A stretch of DNA of 5,789 nucleotides, from NCBI GenBank assembly GCA_029068025.1, contig JAIEDJ010000288.1:1-5789 (forward strand), read 5' to 3'. Both the position numbers and the translations under genes were made by a program. Numbering within the stretch: position 1 is the stretch's first letter; each line of letters starts with the position of its first letter. Below, piece after piece: positions 1 through 5,514 of this stretch. This DNA comes from Oscillospiraceae bacterium (GTDB lineage Bacteria; Bacillota; Clostridia; Oscillospirales; Ruminococcaceae). The notes beneath the pieces are model-generated. The model worked only from the letters and a program-made list of their open reading frames with translations. It was not told the origin of the DNA and ran no database searches.

Positions 1-4
1 GTTT

Positions 5-526
5 ATGAAAGTTACCATCACCGCGAAAAAGCTCAACATCTCGCAGGCGTTCAACGATTACGCCGAACAGAAGCTCGGCGCGAAGCTGGACAGGTTCTTC
101 CCCGATGAAGCGGAAGCAAAGATCACGCTTGCCGAGCGCAGGGATATGATCATTCTTGAGCTTACGGTTAAATATAACGGAATAATGTACCGTGCCGAGC
201 AGACCGCCAAGGACAAGAACGACGCTCTTGACGTGACGATCGACCGCATTATCCGTCAGATCAGAAAGCAGAAGACCAAGGTTGAAAAGAGCCTGAAGGC
301 GGGAGCGTTCACGGGGCTTGCTCCGGAGCAGGAGGAGACCGATTACGAGGTCATCCGCTATAAGAAATTCCCCATGCGTCCCATGACTGTGGAGGAAGCG
401 ATCCTGCAGATGAATCTGCTCGATCATAATTTCTTTATGTTCAAGAACGCGGACACGGGCATCGTAAATGTGGTATACAAGCGCGACGAGGGCAACTACG
501 CAGTACTTGTTCCCGACGAAGAGTAA
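5..526 (+). CDS. hpf: Long-form ribosome hibernation promoting factor
   Basis: The 173-residue product matches long-form HPF in length and in both domains. Residues 2-96 form the S30AE/RaiA-like domain, which in this family binds the 30S decoding region and blocks mRNA and tRNA. Residues 97-112 are a short Gly/Pro/Glu linker. Residues 113-171 are the C-terminal dimerisation domain, with its conserved block KFPMRPMTVEEAILQMNLL followed by the HNFF and NVVYKR segments. In long HPFs this tail dimerises and joins two 70S ribosomes into an inactive 100S particle. The start MKVTITAK is typical of the family, so the gene looks complete, but only four bases precede it and its ribosome binding site and promoter lie outside the window. 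A strong terminator follows eight bases after the stop. In many Firmicutes secA is the next gene; here it is an unrelated unknown. Family knowledge indicates stationary-phase or stress induction; the window does not show it. Confidence 0.96.
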   Translation: MKVTITAKKLNISQAFNDYAEQKLGAKLDRFFPDEAEAKITLAERRDMIILELTVKYNGIMYRAEQTAKDKNDALDVTIDRIIRQIRKQKTKVEKSLKAGAFTGLAPEQEETDYEVIRYKKFPMRPMTVEEAILQMNLLDHNFFMFKNADTGIVNVVYKRDEGNYAVLVPDEE

Positions 527-533
527 TATTCTT

Positions 534-564
534 TCCCTCCTCCCGGCAGCGGAGGAGGGATTTT
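534..564 (+). terminator. Intrinsic terminator after hpf
   Basis: A perfect 10-bp stem pairs TCCCTCCTCC (534-543) with GGAGGAGGGA (551-560) around a 7-base loop, followed by TTTT (561-564). The U tract is short, so read-through is plausible. The downstream gene begins only 22 bases later, leaving no room for a separate promoter, which suggests partial termination between hpf and the next gene. The 3' arm is also Shine-Dalgarno-like (GGAGG) and would be hidden when the stem forms. Confidence 0.8.
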
Positions 565-565
565 C

Positions 566-580
566 AAAAGGAAGTGAAGG
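566..580 (+). promoter_or_regulatory. Ribosome binding site that sets the start of the 177-residue unknown
   Basis: The stretch AAAAGGAAGTGAAGG holds two purine-rich boxes. AAGG at 577-580 lies 5 bases before ATG at 586, a good spacing. The in-frame GTG at 574 sits inside this stretch directly against the upstream box, too close for normal initiation. A further in-frame ATG at 595 is 14 bases from the box. ATG 586 is therefore preferred. Confidence 0.55.
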
Positions 581-585
581 CAGCA

Positions 586-1119
586 ATGACGATAATGTCC
601 GAAAAGAACGCTCTCGGGCGCGTTCTGATGATGTCCAAGCGCGTTTACTCCGCAGCGGGCAAGGGTGAAGACACGGGAAATCTCATGCTGCTGTTGGACA
701 CTCTGTCAGCCGTATTGTCGCACATAAATTTTCCCGAACAGCCTATGGCAAAGCTGATGAAAAAGCTGGAGCGCGAGGTAAAAAAAGCAGCGGGCAAGGC
801 ATTTTTTGCTGAGCTGAAGCCTTTTTTCTCAAAGCTCTGCCCCGTATCCGATTTTGACTTTGAAAAAGCGCAGCTGCATATACCCGCGCTGATCCTCGGC
901 AACGACAAGATCTGTGAAAAAATGGCGCGTGGTCAGCCCGACCGTGCGCGGACAATGTGCAGCGCCATGGAAAGCTATCCCGGCTATCTTTTCGGAGAGT
1001 ACGAAGCGCTGTCGGACAGTCAATTCTACGATCTGGTTTTCGGTTATTATCCCAAGCTGTATGACGATGAATTTATGGAGCCGATGAAAAAGCTGTTCAA
1101 GCCCGATGATGAAGAATAA
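586..1119 (+). CDS. Conserved-looking protein of unknown function, 177 residues
   Basis: I do not recognise this family. The frame is open with ordinary codon use, a plausible ribosome binding site and a stop just before an intergenic repeat, so it is probably a real gene. The product has no signal peptide and no membrane segment and looks like a soluble, mainly helical cytoplasmic protein. The N-terminal half is basic, with several KK/KR clusters around the segment MAKLMKKLEREVKKAAGKAFF. The C-terminal half is acidic and aromatic, containing YPGYLFGEYEALSDSQFYDL and ending in PDDEE. Three cysteines are scattered and do not suggest a metal site. It follows hpf in the same direction across a terminator with a short U tract, so limited co-transcription with hpf is possible. 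A GTG start at 574 would add four residues. No function is proposed. Confidence 0.75.
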   Translation: MTIMSEKNALGRVLMMSKRVYSAAGKGEDTGNLMLLLDTLSAVLSHINFPEQPMAKLMKKLEREVKKAAGKAFFAELKPFFSKLCPVSDFDFEKAQLHIPALILGNDKICEKMARGQPDRARTMCSAMESYPGYLFGEYEALSDSQFYDLVFGYYPKLYDDEFMEPMKKLFKPDDEE

Positions 1120-1127
1120 CATAAAGC

Positions 1128-1154
1128 GGCACAAAGCCAAAAGGGTTTTGTGCC
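1128..1154. terminator. Hairpin after the 177-residue unknown, possible terminator built from repeat sequence
   Basis: GGCACAAA (1128-1135) pairs with TTTGTGCC (1147-1154); the stem extends inward through G1136-T1146, C1137-G1145 and C1138-G1144 to a 5-base loop, giving 11 pairs. It begins 9 bases after the stop at 1119. No T tract follows on the plus strand, so it is a weak candidate as an intrinsic terminator. The arm reading GGCTTTGTGCC on the minus strand resembles the GGCGCTTTGTGCC element at 3787 and 5656, which suggests it belongs to the dispersed repeat family. Confidence 0.5.
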
Positions 1155-1157
1155 AAG

Positions 1158-1201
1158 ATCAACAGCCCATCGTCAACATTTCAAAACCAACCAAGATCAA
1201 C
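1158..1201 (-). repeat. Dispersed intergenic repeat, copy A (inverted)
   Basis: Read on the minus strand this 44-base segment aligns nearly end to end with plus-strand 5465-5509. Both start GTTGATCTYGG, continue YTGGTTTT, differ over 5-6 bases, then share GTTGACGA, GGGCTGTTGAT. I count three substitutions outside the short variable patch and one indel. Within the segment CCAAGATCAA occurs at 1153-1162 and again at 1191-1200, and TCAACATTTCA occurs at 1173-1183 and 1197-1207. It is non-coding and lies between convergent genes. Confidence 0.75.
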
Positions 1202-1229
1202 ATTTCAGAGGTTTATCTGCAAACTGAAC

Positions 1230-1256
1230 GGAGCAAAGCTTTTATGGCTTTGCTCC
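1230..1256. terminator. Terminator hairpin at the end of the phoH-dgkA operon, possibly bidirectional
   Basis: GGAGCAAAGC (1230-1239) pairs perfectly with GCTTTGCTCC (1247-1256) around a 7-base loop TTTTATG. It lies 7 bases beyond the dgkA stop, as expected for the leftward operon terminator. In the leftward direction the trailing bases (GTTCAGTTTG) are only modestly U-rich. In the rightward direction they are TTGTTCGCTATTTTT, which could serve the convergent gene ending at 1119. I infer a shared, probably bidirectional terminator. Confidence 0.7.
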
Positions 1257-1263
1257 TTGTTCG

Positions 1264-1710
1264 CTATTTTTGCTTTGGAACGAATACCACTCCCCACGCC
1301 GCCACCAGCGCAAGTCCCAGTGCTGCCAACCTTGTTGCCTCGGAAAAGTACAGTTTTATAAGTCGGAAAACGTCCGTATCCCAGAACAGAAAAAATCCGA
1401 TGACCACCGCGAAGATCGCCGCGATAAGCACCGCGCCCGCAGCGCAGTCTTTCGCGGCTTTTATCAGCGTATCTTTTTCCGGCGATACCTTGTCGGCAAG
1501 CCTTTCTATCGCGGTGTTGACGATCTCAAGCGCCAATACCGAGCCGCAGGTGAGCAGCAATATCGCCCACTTCTCCGCCGAGAACGAGTAGAACCGCGCC
1601 GCGAAGAAGATCACGAACGCCGTTGCGCACAAATGAAAACGGAAGTTGCGCTGTCCGCACGCCGTAACGATCCCGCGCCCCGCATAATAAAATCCCTTGA
1701 AAAAATTCAT
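1264..1710 (-). CDS. dgkA: Diacylglycerol kinase family membrane protein, probably undecaprenol kinase
   Basis: The 148-residue product is a small integral-membrane kinase of the DgkA family. Residues 20-26 (QRNFRFH) match the conserved cytoplasmic entry motif. The family signature is at 62-73: ELE-type Glu62, Asn65, Glu69 and Asp73 within EIVNTAIERLAD, where the usual VD is AD. The second conserved block KAAKDCAAGAV is at 84-94. Hydrophobic helices lie near 27-43, 47-66 and 88-110. A fourth near 125-144 extends beyond the usual 120-130 residues, ending VPKQK. In Gram-positive bacteria members mostly phosphorylate undecaprenol to recycle the lipid carrier for cell-wall synthesis; in proteobacteria they phosphorylate diacylglycerol. 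It is last in the operon, 13 bases after ybeY, with a weak GGGGA ribosome binding site, and is likely translated by coupling. The classic order phoH-ybeY-dgkA(-cdd-era) stops here; no cdd or era follows. Confidence 0.93.
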   Translation of the reverse strand: MNFFKGFYYAGRGIVTACGQRNFRFHLCATAFVIFFAARFYSFSAEKWAILLLTCGSVLALEIVNTAIERLADKVSPEKDTLIKAAKDCAAGAVLIAAIFAVVIGFFLFWDTDVFRLIKLYFSEATRLAALGLALVAAWGVVFVPKQK

Positions 1711-1723
1711 AGGTGTTTCCCCG

Positions 1724-2194
1724 TTATCGCGTTATGCCCAGCTTTTGGAGAACCTTCTCCTGTTTCGCAAACATCTCCGTTTCCTCCTCGGGGGTCATAT
1801 GATCATACCCCAGCAGATGGAACAGCGAATGAGTAAGCAGAAAAGCCACTTCGCGTGTGAAGCTGTGCCCGTATTCCTCTGCCTGCGCCTGTGCCTTTTC
1901 AAGCGAGATCACAATATCCCCGAGCAGGATAGCGTCAGTGTCGGGGTCGACCTCAAAGCTCTCGTCATCGCCCATCGGAAACGACAGCACGTCCGTTTCC
2001 CTGTCGATCTCGCGGAATTCGTTGTTCAGCTCGCGAATTCGGGCGTTATCCACAAGAGTTATGGAGACCTCCGCATCGTCCTCGATCTCCTCTTCCTCCA
2101 GAGCCGCCGCCGTGCATATCTCAATAAGCCGCTCGAAGTCCTCGGGCGGTTCGAGCTTGTCCTGTTCGTTGCTGTAGTTTATAAAAATTTTCAT
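1724..2194 (-). CDS. ybeY: Endoribonuclease / rRNA maturation factor YbeY
   Basis: The 156-residue product is a UPF0054 zinc-dependent single-strand endoribonuclease. The zinc-binding motif HxxxHxxxxxH is at residues 122-132 (HSLFHLLGYDH), supplying His122, His126 and His132. Ser123 replaces the commoner Gly. The other family signature, REIDRETDVLSFP, is at 61-73 with the conserved Arg61 and the TDVLSFP core. Residues 20-45 carry an unusually acidic run (EEEEIEDDAE). Known roles are 16S rRNA 3'-end maturation, late 30S assembly and ribosome quality control in the cytoplasm. Its start overlaps the stop of the upstream gene as ATGA (2191-2194), and a strong AAGGAG (2200-2205) sits five bases before the ATG inside that gene, so it can initiate well while remaining coupled. 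It is a complete gene of normal length in the classic phoH-ybeY-dgkA setting. Confidence 0.96.
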   Translation of the reverse strand: MKIFINYSNEQDKLEPPEDFERLIEICTAAALEEEEIEDDAEVSITLVDNARIRELNNEFREIDRETDVLSFPMGDDESFEVDPDTDAILLGDIVISLEKAQAQAEEYGHSFTREVAFLLTHSLFHLLGYDHMTPEEETEMFAKQEKVLQKLGITR

Positions 2195-2625
2195 GGTTTC
2201 TCCTTATAATGATCAAACGCCTTTTGATACAATTCACGCGTTTGTTTTTCATCGCCCCAGCTTAACGGATCGTCTGCGTAACAGAGCACAAAAAACGGAT
2301 CGTCATTACGAAAACCGGCGGGAAAACAATTCCACATTTTATAACAGCGCTCTCCGAATTCCTTAAGCGCGAACCTGTTTTCGCTATAAACCTTTTCAAG
2401 AGCCGCGAACAGTTCGCTTCCGAATTTATCAATATCCGTTTCCGTTTGAGCAGTGGAAGCGATCCTCTTCCAGGCTGCCGCGCAGTCTCCGCCGAGATCT
2501 TCAAGCTCCAACAGAAAATCGTCCTCGGGCGAAAGCAGAAACAGCCTGTCAAGCTCCGTATAATAATCTTCTTTTGTGCCTAACCCGTTGGCCCACAAGC
2601 AGCACAGCGCCGCTAGCTTTTCCAT
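2191..2625 (-). CDS. Unknown protein between phoH and ybeY, 144 residues
   Basis: I do not recognise this protein. It starts inside the end of phoH (13-base overlap, different frame) and ends in the ATGA overlap with ybeY, which strongly supports it as a translated operon member. The product is soluble, acidic and probably helical, without a signal peptide or membrane segment. It has Trp at 11, 52, 98 and 123, many aromatic residues, and six cysteines (8, 9, 48, 94, 100, 115) with no clear metal-binding spacing. Recognisable stretches are PEDDFLLELEDLGGDC (33-48) and the aromatic segment CYKMWNCFPAGF (94-105). The ribosome binding site is weak (AAAGG only three bases before the ATG), so translation probably depends on ribosomes finishing phoH. 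The usual phoH-ybeY arrangement has no gene here, so this is an insertion into a conserved operon. A ribosome- or RNA-related role would be guilt by association only. Confidence 0.82.
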   Translation of the reverse strand: MEKLAALCCLWANGLGTKEDYYTELDRLFLLSPEDDFLLELEDLGGDCAAAWKRIASTAQTETDIDKFGSELFAALEKVYSENRFALKEFGERCYKMWNCFPAGFRNDDPFFVLCYADDPLSWGDEKQTRELYQKAFDHYKEKP

Positions 2626-3599
2626 GTGCCTTTACCGGTTTTCGCACTGCCCTGATACTCGTCATAAGCCTTGACGATATCCTGAACCAGCTTGTGACGC
2701 ACAACGTCCTTTTCGGTAAATCGGTTCTGCGCGATATCTTCAACATCGCGGAGAACCTTCAGCGCTTCGATAAGTCCCGACTTCTTAGCCTCGGGGAGAT
2801 CGATCTGCGTGATATCGCCCGTGATGACCATCTTCGAGTTGAACCCCAGACGCGTCAAAAACATCTTCATCTGCTCGCGCGTGGTGTTCTGCGCCTCGTC
2901 AAGAATGATAAAGCTGTCATCGAGAGTTCGTCCGCGCATATACGCAAGCGGCGCTACCTCGATAGCTCCGTGCTCCGACAGCCGCGCGAACGATTCCTGC
3001 CCGAACATCTCAAATAGCGCGTCATACAGCGGACGAAGATACGGGTCAACTTTATTTTGAAGATCACCCGGCAAGAATCCGAGCTTCTCGCCTGCTTCGA
3101 CCGCCGGGCGCGTTAAAATAATGCGCTGGATCTCCTTGCGCTTAAAGGCAGTCACGGCAAGCGCTACAGCGAGATACGTCTTTCCCGTACCTGCGGGACC
3201 CACGCCGAACGTGATGGTATTCTTGCGAATAAGGTCACAGTACTTCTTCTGCCCGACCGTTTTCGGCTTTATCGGCTTTCCCGAGTAGCTCACGCACACA
3301 CAGTCGCCAGACATTGAAGCGATCTCGCCCTCCGCGCCGTCGTTCACCATCGCTATAGCGTAGCGGACGTTCTGCTCGTCGATAGTCTCGCCGCGAGAAA
3401 AGCTCTCCCCGAGCGACCGCAGAGCCTTCTCCGCCTTATTCACCGCAACCTCGTCATCGCCCGTGATCCTGACCTCGCTGCCGCGCGCGAAGATCGTCAC
3501 GGAGAAGGCCTTCTGCACAAGGTTAATATTCTTATCAAAATCACCAAACACAGCGCGGAGCTGCTCGGTGCTGTCCATCATAATCGTAGTATCTGCCAT
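2613..3599 (-). CDS. phoH: PhoH-family P-loop ATPase
   Basis: The 328-residue product is a PhoH/PhoL-type cytoplasmic ATPase of normal length. Residues 11-65 form the small N-terminal RNA-binding-like domain often described as KH-like (segment FSVTIFARGSEVRITGDDE). The ATPase domain spans about 105-315. It has Walker A GPAGTGKT at 134-141, the conserved TRPAVEAGEKLGFLPGDL at 163-180, Walker B FIILDEAQN at 230-238, and MVITGDITQIDLP at 257-269, the superfamily-1 helicase-like motif. The cellular role is not settled; association with ybeY suggests RNA or ribosome metabolism, and E. coli phoH is phosphate-starvation inducible. It is the first gene of the operon, with a strong AAGGAG (3605-3610) five bases before the ATG. 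The Arg/Lys/Gly-rich tail (SAKTGKGTWKS) overlaps the next gene. Directly upstream lies a large palindromic element, so the leader, if transcribed from further upstream, would be highly structured. Confidence 0.96.
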   Translation of the reverse strand: MADTTIMMDSTEQLRAVFGDFDKNINLVQKAFSVTIFARGSEVRITGDDEVAVNKAEKALRSLGESFSRGETIDEQNVRYAIAMVNDGAEGEIASMSGDCVCVSYSGKPIKPKTVGQKKYCDLIRKNTITFGVGPAGTGKTYLAVALAVTAFKRKEIQRIILTRPAVEAGEKLGFLPGDLQNKVDPYLRPLYDALFEMFGQESFARLSEHGAIEVAPLAYMRGRTLDDSFIILDEAQNTTREQMKMFLTRLGFNSKMVITGDITQIDLPEAKKSGLIEALKVLRDVEDIAQNRFTEKDVVRHKLVQDIVKAYDEYQGSAKTGKGTWKS

Positions 3600-3619
3600 A
3601 TTTTCTCCTTATTTTAATT

Positions 3620-3757
3620 TGCAATTTGCGAACCGGCGGGCGAAGCCCGCCTAGCCAATCGTCACGGCACGCTGTGCTCCCGCGAGCGTTTTGCGCATAG
3701 CGCATAATGTGTGCGCTCCCGCACATCGTGCCGCGCCGATTGCTTTCGCAAATTGCA
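3620..3757. repeat. Palindromic structured element 1, upstream of phoH
   Basis: About 138 bases fold into nested and side-by-side arms. The outer stem is TGCAATTTGCGA (3620-3631) with its perfect 12-bp complement at 3746-3757. A perfect 7-bp hairpin GGCGGGC-GAA-GCCCGCC follows at 3635-3651, then TAGCCA (3652-3657). A second long arm pairs AATCG (3657-3661) with CGATT (3737-3741), CGGCACG (3665-3671) with CGTGCCG (3727-3733), TGTGC (3673-3677) with GCACA (3721-3725) and GAGCG (3684-3688) with CGCTC (3714-3718). Its tip is TGCGC-ATA-GCGCA (3692-3704). Such dense pairing is very unlikely by chance. It could be a REP/MITE-like mobile palindrome or, as part of the phoH leader, a structured RNA. 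No protein or known riboswitch is recognised. It ends about 10 bases before the phoH ribosome binding site. Confidence 0.8.
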
Positions 3758-3773
3758 CGAAACACCGAAATGC

Positions 3774-3831
3774 GGCTCTTGGCTAAGGCGCTTTGTGCCT
3801 CTTTTGTCACGTGGATCTTGGCGCAAGAGCC
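3774..3831 (+). repeat. Dispersed intergenic repeat, copy B
   Basis: The segment is bounded by a perfect 8-bp inverted repeat, GGCTCTTG (3774-3781) and CAAGAGCC (3824-3831). Inside are the mini-hairpin AGGCGC-TTT-GTGCCT (3786-3800), the 9-mer TTTGTCACG (3803-3811) and TGGATCTTGG (3812-3821). The same order (GGCGCTTTGTGCC, TTTGTCACG, ATCTT) recurs at 5656-5688. It is non-coding, located between the lipase and phoH genes. Confidence 0.65.
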
Positions 3832-3910
3832 TATGCTGCGCTTTTATAACGCAGACGATAAACGCTTTTAACTAAAGACAATCTAAACCAACTGCCGAAG
3901 GCTGCACATA

Positions 3911-3946
3911 AATTATCCATTATCAATTATACAATTGTCAGTTGTT
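3911..3946. repeat. Degenerate 7-bp tandem repeat at the lipase stop codon
   Basis: The AT-rich tract reads as five imperfect heptads: AATTATC, CATTATC, AATTATA, (one extra C), AATTGTC, AGTTGTT. It runs up to the lipase stop codon. Its AT content contrasts sharply with the surrounding GC-rich DNA. It also contains the only good minus-strand TATAAT in the gap (3926-3931). Confidence 0.55.
3926..3931 (-). promoter_or_regulatory. Possible -10 box for the phoH operon
   Basis: TATAAT reads leftward here, about 330 bases before the phoH ATG. No good -35 lies at 16-18 bases: the closest hexamers are GATATT, GGATAT and AGGATA, and TTGAAC is only 12 away. If used, it would give a long leader containing repeat copy B and palindromic element 1. 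No better candidate was found in 3600-3945, and read-through from the lipase promoter is an alternative. Confidence 0.25.
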
Positions 3947-5280
3947 CAATATCCTCTTTTCTTTAAGTCGGCGACCAGCTGCACATAAAACTCGCGCACA
4001 TCAAACCCCTTGATATCCTCACGGTTAAGATCTATCATATCCGCGTGGGTCACGCCGCGCCTTCCCTTGGGGTACACTGCCGTGAAGCGTTCTCCCCACG
4101 GCGCGGAATCGAGCGCCACAAGCCCGTCGTTGTCGCCGTCATACTTCTTCACTACCGGATACGAAATATTCAGCGGAAACCGTCCGCTGCGGCTGTTCAG
4201 CGCCTTTGAGCCTACCGACTGATACATGACTTCGGGAGAGTCTGGCGTGTTTTTGTTGAACTCCTCACAGCTGCTGTTGGTCAGACACCTCACCGCCGAC
4301 ATAAAGTCCGGGGAATCGTCGCCGAGCGCGTAAAACGTTTTGTTGTAGACCTTCTCGATGAAATTCTTTATACGCGGCTTGACGGTATTCAGCAGAGCTT
4401 CCGCGAAAATGCACCCTCTGTGCGGCGTGTTTATCGTCGTCAGCGTCGCGACGTATTTCGCGCAGCCCAGATGGGTTATTGCAAACCGCGAATCCAACCC
4501 TCCCTTGGAGTGCGCGATGATGTTCACCTTTCCGCAGCCTGTTTTTGAAACGATCTCCTCGATCTTTTTTGCAAGCTCCTTTGAGCTTTCCTCCACAGAA
4601 AGCGCGCTCTGCTGACCGCCATAATAGATCTCCGCGCCATTTTTCTTAAGCTCCGCGGGAATACGCCCCCAATAATTCAGCAGTCTGCTGTCGCGGAAAA
4701 ACACGCCGTGCACCAGCAGCACGGGATATTTCGTTTCGCAGATTTTATCCGCCTTCCGCGATTCGTTAAGCTTGTGCTTTTCCGTTTCAAAAATTGCTTC
4801 GCGCCGCACCTTGAGGTAAATTATCATCAGCATAACAAGATTCGCGGGAAGGATCATTCCGAGGATCAGACCCCAGACGCGGTACTTGATCCCCAATTGA
4901 ACGGACGTGAGATATACGCGGATAATTCCGTTCCAGAATATAATGCCCTCGCACACCAGCAGCACGATACCGTATACTATATACAAGGTATAGCTCTCGA
5001 CACCGCGAACCAGCCGCACTATACACGGCACGGCGAACGCAAGCGCCGCAACGCCAGTCACCCAGAATGTCAGGATAAGCTCAGCGCCGCCGCCAAGAAT
5101 TTTCAGCCGCCATGTCGGATATTTCCGAAGCGTCGGGAAAATATTGAAAAGAATAAAGTATAAAAAGAGCACCGCCCCAAGCGCGATCTTAAGGGCAAGG
5201 GGGGCATTCTCCAATATTATCGGCATATTGATGCCGAAGATAAGCAGCGCCCAATTGATGATACGTAAAAAAATCTTCAT
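3946..5280 (-). CDS. Membrane-anchored lipase-like alpha/beta hydrolase
   Basis: The 444-residue product has two parts. Residues 1-156 carry four to five hydrophobic helices (about 4-20, 27-49, 67-90, 97-121, 134-156), with a basic loop between them. A charged linker (157-184) leads to an alpha/beta hydrolase domain at 185-444. The oxyanion-hole strand is YPVLLVHGVFF (185-195). The nucleophile elbow is AHSKGG with Ser258. The acid is Asp385 in DGDNDGLVALDSA and the base is His412 in THADMIDL. The NDGLV block and an Asp two residues after His (Asp414, a calcium ligand position in Burkholderia/Pseudomonas-type lipases) point to the true-lipase group I style. Substrate is unknown: lipids or other esters at the membrane are plausible. 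By the positive-inside rule the linker after helix 156 (KVRR) suggests a cytoplasmic hydrolase domain, so a lipid-remodelling role is possible but inferred. Start ATG 5280 has GAAAGGAA upstream. It is monocistronic or reads into phoH. Confidence 0.87.
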   Translation of the reverse strand: MKIFLRIINWALLIFGINMPIILENAPLALKIALGAVLFLYFILFNIFPTLRKYPTWRLKILGGGAELILTFWVTGVAALAFAVPCIVRLVRGVESYTLYIVYGIVLLVCEGIIFWNGIIRVYLTSVQLGIKYRVWGLILGMILPANLVMLMIIYLKVRREAIFETEKHKLNESRKADKICETKYPVLLVHGVFFRDSRLLNYWGRIPAELKKNGAEIYYGGQQSALSVEESSKELAKKIEEIVSKTGCGKVNIIAHSKGGLDSRFAITHLGCAKYVATLTTINTPHRGCIFAEALLNTVKPRIKNFIEKVYNKTFYALGDDSPDFMSAVRCLTNSSCEEFNKNTPDSPEVMYQSVGSKALNSRSGRFPLNISYPVVKKYDGDNDGLVALDSAPWGERFTAVYPKGRRGVTHADMIDLNREDIKGFDVREFYVQLVADLKKRGY

Positions 5281-5307
5281 ATAAATTCCTTTCAGATCTT
5301 ATTTATC

Positions 5308-5336
5308 ATTATACAACGCGCGGAAGAATTTGTCAA
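5308..5336 (-). promoter_or_regulatory. Perfect-consensus sigma-A promoter for the lipase gene
   Basis: On the minus strand TTGACA (5336-5331) is followed by a 17-base spacer and TATAAT (5313-5308), exact consensus at both boxes with ideal spacing. Transcription should begin near 5301, leaving a leader of about 20 bases that contains the GAAAGGAA ribosome binding site about five bases before ATG 5280. No operator-like inverted repeat overlaps it, which suggests strong constitutive expression. Confidence 0.85.
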
Positions 5337-5409
5337 TGAGAATTTTTCCGAATAAATAATTAGGGCGCAGATTAAAATATTAATTACAAACGCTTGACTG
5401 GATATAAAA

Positions 5410-5509
5410 TGTTGATCTTGGCTATTTTGTCACGCTGACCGTGGCTTGTGACGGGGTTTGTCACGTTGATCTCGGCTGGTTTTATTAAAGTTGACGAGGG
5501 GCTGTTGAT
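5410..5509 (+). repeat. Dispersed intergenic repeat, tandem copies C
   Basis: Two motifs alternate: TGTTGATCTTGGC (5410-5422), TTTGTCACG (5426-5434), then TTTGTCACG again (5457-5465) leading into GTTGATCTCGG (5465-5475). The part 5465-5509 is the plus-strand match of the inverted copy at 1158-1201. The block ends where palindromic element 2 begins. No reading frame or promoter is supported here. Confidence 0.7.
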
Positions 5510-5514
5510 TTAAA

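Noticed and set aside
1106..1591. Rightward 161-residue open frame
   Set aside because: It lies almost wholly antisense to dgkA, whose motifs are clear, and its product is low-complexity Ser/Ala-rich with no recognisable domain.
1697..2209. Rightward 170-residue open frame
   Set aside because: It is antisense to ybeY, which carries the HxxxHxxxxxH motif; no ribosome binding site or family features support it.
3620..3757. tRNA or cloverleaf RNA gene
   Set aside because: The branched fold lacks the T-loop GTTC, D-loop and CCA-type acceptor features, and arm sizes do not fit tRNA.
3541..3810. Leftward 89-residue open frame upstream of phoH
   Set aside because: It overlaps the phoH start in another frame and translates palindromic element 1; its product is Arg/Cys-rich and domain-free.
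4708..5163. Rightward 151-residue open frame
   Set aside because: It is antisense to the lipase membrane domain and reads as a His/Asn/Arg-rich product with no family features.
5394..5408. TTGACT and TATAAA as a rightward promoter
   Set aside because: The boxes are only three bases apart, and neither has a proper partner at 16-18 bases.
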